Under the pieces are notes generated by a model. That model saw only the letters and a program-made list of their open reading frames with translations. It ran no database searches and had not been told where the DNA came from. Shown here in pieces: positions 34,098-38,322 of a stretch of 38,322 nt of DNA; within the stretch, counting starts at the first letter, position 1; each line of letters opens with the position of its first letter. The DNA comes from Microbacteriaceae bacterium UBA1487 (GTDB lineage Bacteria > Actinomycetota > Actinomycetes > Actinomycetales > Microbacteriaceae), in the NCBI GenBank assembly GCA_002325245.1, contig DCRR01000011.1, forward strand, positions 118,098 to 156,419. Direction: 5' to 3'. Made by a program: the position numbers and the translations under genes.

Positions 34098-35216
34098 ATG
34101 TCCTACACCGAGGCGACTGTTCAATTGCTTTCGCCGGAGGGGACCCTCGTCGAGAGCGACGCGACGGCTGAGTACCTGCCGATCATCGAGGGGATCCCCG
34201 AGGAGCGACTTCTCGACTTCCACCGGCACATGGTCGCCGTGCGACGCTTCGACATCGAGGCCGGCAACCTGCAGCGGCAGGGCCAGCTCGCGCTGTGGAT
34301 TCCGAGCACCGGCCAGGAGGCGGCGCAGGTCGGCTCCGGCTTCGCCGCGAAGCCGCAGGACCACATCTTCCCCGCCTACCGCGAGCACGCGGTCGGGCGC
34401 ATCCGCGGTCTCGACCTGATGCGTCTCATCGAGATGCTGCGCGGGCTCAGCCACGGCGGCTGGGATCCGGCCGAGACCGGCAACTTCCACCTCTACACCC
34501 TGGTGATCGGCTCGCAGTCGCTGCACGCGACCGGCTACGCGATGGGCATGCAGTTCGACGGCGTCGTCGGCACCGGCGACCCGGAGAAGGATGCGGCGGT
34601 GCTCGTCTACTTCGGCGACGGCGCGACCAGCCAGGGCGACGTGAACGAGGCCTACGTGTTCGCGGCCAGCTACCAGACGCCGCAGGTCTTCTTCCTGCAG
34701 AACAACCACTGGGCGATCTCGGTGCCGGTGGAGCGCCAGTCGCGCACGCCGCTGTATCTGCGGGCCGCGGGCTTCGGCATCGACAGCGTGCAGATCGACG
34801 GCAACGACGTGCTCGCCAGCTACGCGGCGACGACGCTCGCGCTGGATGCGGCGCGCAGCGGGAAGGGACCGCGCTTCATCGAGGCGCTCACCTACCGCAT
34901 GGGCGCCCACACCTCGAGCGATGACCCGACGAAGTACCGCGAGCACGAGGACGTCGAGTTCTGGAGTCATCGCGACCCGATCACGCGCTTCGAGTCGTAC
35001 CTGCGCGGCCGCGGCGTCGCCGACTCGTTCTTCGCCGAGGTCGCGACCGAGGCCGAGGACCTGGCGGCCGACACGCGCGCTCGCGTCGCCGAGCTCACCG
35101 ATCCGAGCGCGGAGAAGATCTTCGAGCACGTCTACACCGAGCCTCACCCCGGCGTCGATGCGCAGCGAGCCTGGCACGCCGCCTACGAGGCGTCGTTCGA
35201 GGGGGACGCGTCGTGA
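34098..35216 (+). CDS. bkdA: Branched-chain 2-oxoacid dehydrogenase E1 alpha
   Basis: The thiamine-diphosphate-dependent decarboxylase alpha subunit. The 372-residue product has NLQRQGQLALWIPSTGQEAA, FPAYREHAVG, and the thiamine-diphosphate motif from GDGATSQGDVNEA (about 173) to FFLQNNHWAIS (about 208), then YRMGAHTSSDDPTKYR. The QRQGxLAL and GPHT/GAHT regions match the M. tuberculosis BkdA branch better than pyruvate E1, but pyruvate or mixed substrate use cannot be excluded. It is the first gene of a three-gene operon and is coupled to E1 beta by GTGA. No E3 (lipoamide dehydrogenase) gene is in the window. Confidence 0.88.
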   Translation: MSYTEATVQLLSPEGTLVESDATAEYLPIIEGIPEERLLDFHRHMVAVRRFDIEAGNLQRQGQLALWIPSTGQEAAQVGSGFAAKPQDHIFPAYREHAVGRIRGLDLMRLIEMLRGLSHGGWDPAETGNFHLYTLVIGSQSLHATGYAMGMQFDGVVGTGDPEKDAAVLVYFGDGATSQGDVNEAYVFAASYQTPQVFFLQNNHWAISVPVERQSRTPLYLRAAGFGIDSVQIDGNDVLASYAATTLALDAARSGKGPRFIEALTYRMGAHTSSDDPTKYREHEDVEFWSHRDPITRFESYLRGRGVADSFFAEVATEAEDLAADTRARVAELTDPSAEKIFEHVYTEPHPGVDAQRAWHAAYEASFEGDAS

Positions 35217-36193
35217 GCGTCGAACAGCTGACGATGGCGAAGGCCATCAACGAGGGCCTGCGCGATGCGCTCGCGGCCGACGATCGTGTGCTCCTCATGG
35301 GCGAGGACATCGGCCGCCTCGGAGGCGTCTTCCGCGTCACCGAGGGGCTGCAGGCGGAGTTCGGCGAGTCCCGCGTGCTCGACACCCCGCTCGCCGAATC
35401 GGGCATCGTCGGCACGGCGATCGGCCTCGCCATGCGCGGCTACCGCCCCGTGTGCGAGATCCAGTTCGACGGGTTCATCTACCCGGGCTTCGACCAGATC
35501 ACCTCGCAGCTGGCCAAGCTCACCTACCGCCATGAGGGAACGCAGGACTTCCCGGTCGTCATCCGCGTGCCGTACGGCGGACACATCGGCGCGGTCGAGC
35601 ACCACCAGGAGAGCCCGGAGGCGTACTTCGCGCACACCCCGGGCCTGCGCGTGGTCAGCCCGGCGACCGCCAACGACGGCTACTGGATGATGCGCCAGGC
35701 GATCGAGAGCCGCGACCCCGTGCTGTTCTTCGAGCCCAAGAGCCGCTACTGGCACAAGGGAGACGTGGACCGCAGCACGCCCGCCGCGCCGCTGCACGAG
35801 AGCCGCGTGGTCCGCACCGGCACCCACGTCACCGTGGTCGGCCACGGTGCGATGGTGACCGCTCTGCTGCAGGCGGCCGACATCGCCGCGGCCGAGGGCA
35901 CGAGCATCGAGGTCGTGGATCTGCGCTCGCTCTCGCCGGTCGACTACGGGCCGCTGCTCGCCTCGGTTCAGAAGACCGGCCGACTGGTCGTCGCCCAGGA
36001 GGCGCCCGGACACGTCAGCGTCGGCTCGGAGGTCGCCGCGACGATCGCCGAGCGCGCGTTCTACTCGCTCGAGGCGCCTCCGCTGCGCGTGAGCGGGTAC
36101 GACACCCCCTTCCCGCCCGCGAAGCTCGAGGGGGACTACCTCCCCGACGCCGACCGCATTCTCGAGGCCGTGGACCGCGCCCTCGCCTACTGA
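35213..36193 (+). CDS. bkdB: Branched-chain 2-oxoacid dehydrogenase E1 beta
   Basis: A 326-residue transketolase-type beta subunit: LTMAKAINEGLRDALA, LMGEDIGRLGGVFRVTEGL (Glu activating thiamine diphosphate), DTPLAESGIVGTAIGLA, FIYPGFDQITSQLAK, RVPYGGHIGAVEHHQESPE, FEPKSRYW, and the C-terminal VVDLRSLSPVDYGPLLASVQKTGRLVV-type segment. It forms an alpha2beta2 E1 with the preceding gene. GTG at 35213 overlaps that gene's stop. A palindrome separates it from the E2 gene. Confidence 0.92.
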   Translation: MSVEQLTMAKAINEGLRDALAADDRVLLMGEDIGRLGGVFRVTEGLQAEFGESRVLDTPLAESGIVGTAIGLAMRGYRPVCEIQFDGFIYPGFDQITSQLAKLTYRHEGTQDFPVVIRVPYGGHIGAVEHHQESPEAYFAHTPGLRVVSPATANDGYWMMRQAIESRDPVLFFEPKSRYWHKGDVDRSTPAAPLHESRVVRTGTHVTVVGHGAMVTALLQAADIAAAEGTSIEVVDLRSLSPVDYGPLLASVQKTGRLVVAQEAPGHVSVGSEVAATIAERAFYSLEAPPLRVSGYDTPFPPAKLEGDYLPDADRILEAVDRALAY

Positions 36194-36205
36194 CCCAACC
36201 GTCGT

Positions 36206-36221
36206 GGTCCCCGCGGGGACC
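36206..36221 (+). repeat. Intercistronic palindrome between bkdB and bkdC
   Basis: GGTCCCCGCGGGGACC is a perfect 16-bp palindrome, extended by TGGT/ACCA flanks with unpaired bases between. It sits in the 49-nt gap between E1 beta and E2 and could act as a partial terminator, an mRNA-stability element or an operator. Confidence 0.7.
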
Positions 36222-36242
36222 TGAACCACCAGGGAGTCGACC

Positions 36243-37631
36243 GTGGCACATGCAGAGTTTCCGTTGCCGGATGTCGGCGAGGGCTTGACCGAGGCCGAGA
36301 TCGTGGCCTGGAAGGTCAAGCCCGGCGACGTCGTCACTGTCAATCAGGTGCTGGTCGAGATCGAGACCGCGAAGTCGCTCGTCGAGCTGCCGTCGCCGTT
36401 CGCCGGCACGGTGACCGAGCTGCTCGCCGAGGAGGGGCAGACCGTCGAGGTTGGCGCCCCGATCATCCGCGTCGACTCGAGCGGCGGCGCGATCGAGCTG
36501 CAGGCCCCCGGCAACGAGGGCGATGCTCTCGGCACGATCGCCGACACCGCGACCACGATCGGCCCGGCCGAGAACGGCGGCAACGAGCCCGCCGCCGAGT
36601 CGGGCTCGGGCGCGGTGCTGGTCGGCTACGGCTCGAAGGGCGCCCACGCCACCACGCGACGTCGACGCGCCGGCGCGACCGTCGCCCCCGACGGCGGGTC
36701 GGATTCCCCGCAGGAGGTCGCCGCCAAGTCGACCCCGGTGAAGCCGAGTTCGGTGCCGGCCGCCTCGGCGATGCCGGTGATCGCGAAGCCGCCGATCCGC
36801 AAGCTCGCCAAGGACCTCGATGTGGACCTGGCGAACGTGACCCCGACGGGACTCGCGGGCGAGATCACCCGGGACGACGTCATTCGTCAGGCCGAGCAGG
36901 CGAGCGTGTTCCGCAACCTGGAGACGCCGGAGTGGGGCGACGAGCGCGAGGAGCGCATCCCCGTCAAGGGCACGCGCAAGGCGACCGCCGCGGCGATGGT
37001 GAAGAGCAAGTTCACGGCGCCGCACGTGAGCGTCTTCACCGACGTGAACGCGACTCGCACGATGGAGTTCGTCAAGCGACTCAAGGCGAACCCGGAGTTC
37101 GCGGGCGTCAAGGTGTCTCCGCTGCTCATCGCCGCGAAGGCGCTGATGTGGGCGATCCGCCGCAACCCGACGGTCAACTCGACGTGGACCGACAAGGAGA
37201 TCGTCGTCCACCACTTCGTGAACCTCGGCATCGCGGCGGCCACGCCGCGCGGCCTGATCGTGCCGAACATCAAGGATGCGCAGGATCTCTCACTGCGCGA
37301 ACTCGCCGAGGCGCTCGAGAAGCTCACGCTTACCGCGCGCGACGGCAAGACCTCCCCGGCGGAGATGTCGGGCGGCACGATCACGATCACGAACCTCGGG
37401 TCGTTCGGGGTGGACACGGGAACGCCGATCCTCAACCCCGGCGAGGTCTCGATCCTGGTGCTCGGCGCCATCAAGCAGAAGCCGTGGGTGGTGGATGGCG
37501 AGGTGCGTCCCGCGTACGTCACCACGGTGGGCGGCAGCTTCGATCACCGCGTGGTCGACGGCGACGTCGTGAGCCGGTTCATCGCCGACGTGGCGAGCGT
37601 GCTCGAAGAGCCGGCACTCCTGCTCGACTAG
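36243..37631 (+). CDS. bkdC: 2-oxoacid dehydrogenase E2 (dihydrolipoyl acyltransferase)
   Basis: The core transacylase. The 462-residue product has one N-terminal lipoyl domain (FPLPDVGEGLTEAEIVAWKV; lipoyl Lys44 in EIETAKSLVEL), a linker rich in Gly/Ala/Arg (about 80-175), a peripheral-subunit-binding domain (PPIRKLAKDLDVDLANVTPTG, about 182-202), and a C-terminal catalytic domain ending with SFDHRVVDGD (catalytic His435, Asp439). The single lipoyl domain fits the branched-chain type. GTG start with AGGGAG 6 nt upstream. It is the last gene of the operon. Confidence 0.92.
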   Translation: MAHAEFPLPDVGEGLTEAEIVAWKVKPGDVVTVNQVLVEIETAKSLVELPSPFAGTVTELLAEEGQTVEVGAPIIRVDSSGGAIELQAPGNEGDALGTIADTATTIGPAENGGNEPAAESGSGAVLVGYGSKGAHATTRRRRAGATVAPDGGSDSPQEVAAKSTPVKPSSVPAASAMPVIAKPPIRKLAKDLDVDLANVTPTGLAGEITRDDVIRQAEQASVFRNLETPEWGDEREERIPVKGTRKATAAAMVKSKFTAPHVSVFTDVNATRTMEFVKRLKANPEFAGVKVSPLLIAAKALMWAIRRNPTVNSTWTDKEIVVHHFVNLGIAAATPRGLIVPNIKDAQDLSLRELAEALEKLTLTARDGKTSPAEMSGGTITITNLGSFGVDTGTPILNPGEVSILVLGAIKQKPWVVDGEVRPAYVTTVGGSFDHRVVDGDVVSRFIADVASVLEEPALLLD

Positions 37632-37648
37632 CCCGCGCCGCTCGCGCC

Positions 37649-37696
37649 CCCTGCCCTCCGCACCCCGCGCCTTTCGTACCCCGCACCTTTCGCACC
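37649..37696 (+). repeat. Degenerate tandem 16-bp repeats
   Basis: Two adjacent units, CCGCGCCTTTCGTACC (37665-37680) and CCGCACCTTTCGCACC (37681-37696), match at 14 of 16 bases; a weaker unit (11 of 16) precedes at 37649-37664. The strand is pyrimidine-rich. A further near-identical unit and an inverted one form the arms of the adjacent hairpin. Confidence 0.7.
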
Positions 37697-37711
37697 CGCA
37701 CGCCTGTCCCC

Positions 37712-37776
37712 CCCGCGAGCGGTGCCAAAAGTGCGATCGCGCGCGTGCGCACCGCACTTTTCGCACCGCTCGCGGG
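37712..37776 (+). terminator. 24-bp inverted repeat after bkdC, built from the same 16-bp unit
   Basis: The left arm (37712-37735) and right arm (37753-37776) pair over 24 positions with one mismatch, with a 17-nt loop. The right arm contains CCGCACTTTTCGCACC (37752-37767), 15 of 16 identical to the tandem unit upstream; the left arm contains its inverse (37721-37736). It may terminate the bkd operon. The rest of the 311-nt spacer, apart from the operator region from 37857, shows nothing else I recognise. Confidence 0.75.
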
Positions 37777-37856
37777 TGCCGGAATGCGCGGCGGCGCGGG
37801 GGTGCGGCGTTCGGAGGGTTGCGCGCAGAAAGCTCCCGTGCCAGGGAGGGCGGCTT

Positions 37857-37899
37857 ATTGAGAACCGTTTTGACAATGGTTATCAATAGTGTCTAGCGT
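37857..37899 (+). promoter_or_regulatory. Zur-like operator and promoter of the metal ABC lipoprotein gene
   Basis: A perfect -35 TTGACA (37870-37875) and TAGCGT (37894-37899) are 18 nt apart. Overlapping the -35 is TGACAATGGTTATCA (37871-37885), a 7-1-7 palindrome close to TGAnAATnATTnTCA, the form of actinobacterial Zur boxes; a second half-matching site TGAGAACCGTTTTGA lies at 37859-37873. Together they form a larger inverted repeat ATTGAGAACC/GGTTATCAAT. A Fur-family repressor bound here would block the promoter. Zur rather than Mur/Fur is inference. Confidence 0.65.
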
Positions 37900-37942
37900 G
37901 AACTCGTCGTCGATCGTCGACGGCTGGAATCAGGAGTTCACG

Positions 37943-38322
37943 TTGTCTGCTCGCATGCCTCTGCTCGCCCTTGGAACGGCGAGCCTGCTCGCTCTCACCG
38001 GATGCGCCACGACCGCTCCCGCGGACGACGGCATCCTCACGATCGTGACCTCCACCGACGTCTACGCCGACCTCGCCGCGCGCGTCGCCGGAGACGACGT
38101 CGAGGTGACGAGCATCATCGAGGGGACGGTGCAGGACCCGCACTCCTACGAGGCCACCGCGCGCGACCGGCTCGAGATCGAGAACGCCGACCTCGTGATC
38201 TCGAACGGCGGCGGGTACGACCCGTTCGTCGAGGTGATCACCGACGCGATGGATGACGCGCCGCACACTCTCGTCGCCGTCGAGGTGCTCGGCCTCACCG
38301 AGGACGACGATGACCACGCCGA
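37943..38322 (+). CDS. Metal (zinc/manganese) ABC transporter substrate-binding lipoprotein, 5' part
   Basis: The reading frame runs off the window after 126 codons. TTG at 37943 is chosen because AGGAG lies 6 nt upstream; ATG at 37955 is in frame but 18 nt away. Residues 1-21 are a lipoprotein signal (MPLLALGTASLLALTGC, lipobox LTGC, lipidated Cys21). The mature part starts with LTIVTSTDVYADLAARVAG and has QDPHSYEATARDR, whose His is the first metal ligand of the cluster A-I (ZnuA/TroA) family, and NGGGYDPFVEVI. The last residues visible are acidic with a His (EDDDDH), probably the start of the family's His/Asp-rich loop. The Zur-like operator supports zinc. Confidence 0.88.
   Translation, partial: MSARMPLLALGTASLLALTGCATTAPADDGILTIVTSTDVYADLAARVAGDDVEVTSIIEGTVQDPHSYEATARDRLEIENADLVISNGGGYDPFVEVITDAMDDAPHTLVAVEVLGLTEDDDDHA

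Noticed and set aside
37649..37776. CRISPR array
   Set aside because: Repeats are 16 bp, directly abutting without unique spacers, and no cas genes are present.

Overview
The window is a high-GC actinobacterial chromosome segment spanning the replication origin. It fits the family Microbacteriaceae best: the conserved dnaA-dnaN-recF-dciA-gyrB-gyrA-DUF3566-tRNA-Ile-tRNA-Ala block, a DUF6049 protein beside murJ, many GTG/TTG starts, and several genes whose -10 box lies 6-8 nt before the start codon (leaderless transcripts). I cannot name genus or species from sequence alone.

Layout. (1) 1-10.1 kb, minus strand: tRNA-Ala(TGC), tRNA-Ile(GAT), a DUF3566 membrane protein, gyrA, gyrB, dciA, recF, dnaN, dnaA. 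oriC lies between dnaA and dnaN (about 8.39-8.65 kb), and a smaller DnaA-box cluster lies upstream of dnaA. (2) 10.4-15.4 kb, plus strand: rpmH, rnpA, yidD, yidC, jag, rsmG, parA, parB. Two perfect parS sites flank rsmG. Genes on both sides are transcribed away from the origin. (3) 15.5-22.7 kb, minus strand: ddl with an aminotransferase, trxA with trxB, and murJ with the DUF6049 gene. (4) 22.8-28.8 kb, plus strand: CCA-adding enzyme, the rpsF-ssb-rpsR-rplI operon with a structured leader, a long spacer with DnaA-box-like sites, dnaB, and two small membrane proteins. (5) 28.8-30.7 kb, minus strand: purB with a low-molecular-weight tyrosine phosphatase. (6) 30.8-32.5 kb, plus strand: a WXG100-like small protein overlapping an alpha/beta hydrolase that carries a YxxxE motif and a GYSQGG elbow. 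I consider this the least described system here. (7) 32.5-38.3 kb: a PF04020-type membrane protein (minus), hisC, a branched-chain 2-oxoacid dehydrogenase operon (E1alpha, E1beta, E2), a spacer built from a 16-bp repeat family, and the start of a zinc/manganese-type ABC lipoprotein behind a Zur-like operator.

Functional links. Replication initiation (DnaA, DnaN, DciA, DnaB, SSB, gyrase), segregation (ParA, ParB, parS), RNA maturation (RnpA, CCA-adding enzyme) and membrane insertion (YidC, YidD) are grouped around the origin. The tRNA-Ile gene does not encode its CCA end, so it depends on the CCA-adding enzyme encoded about 22 kb away. No CRISPR array, insertion sequence, integrase, rRNA gene or prophage was recognised.
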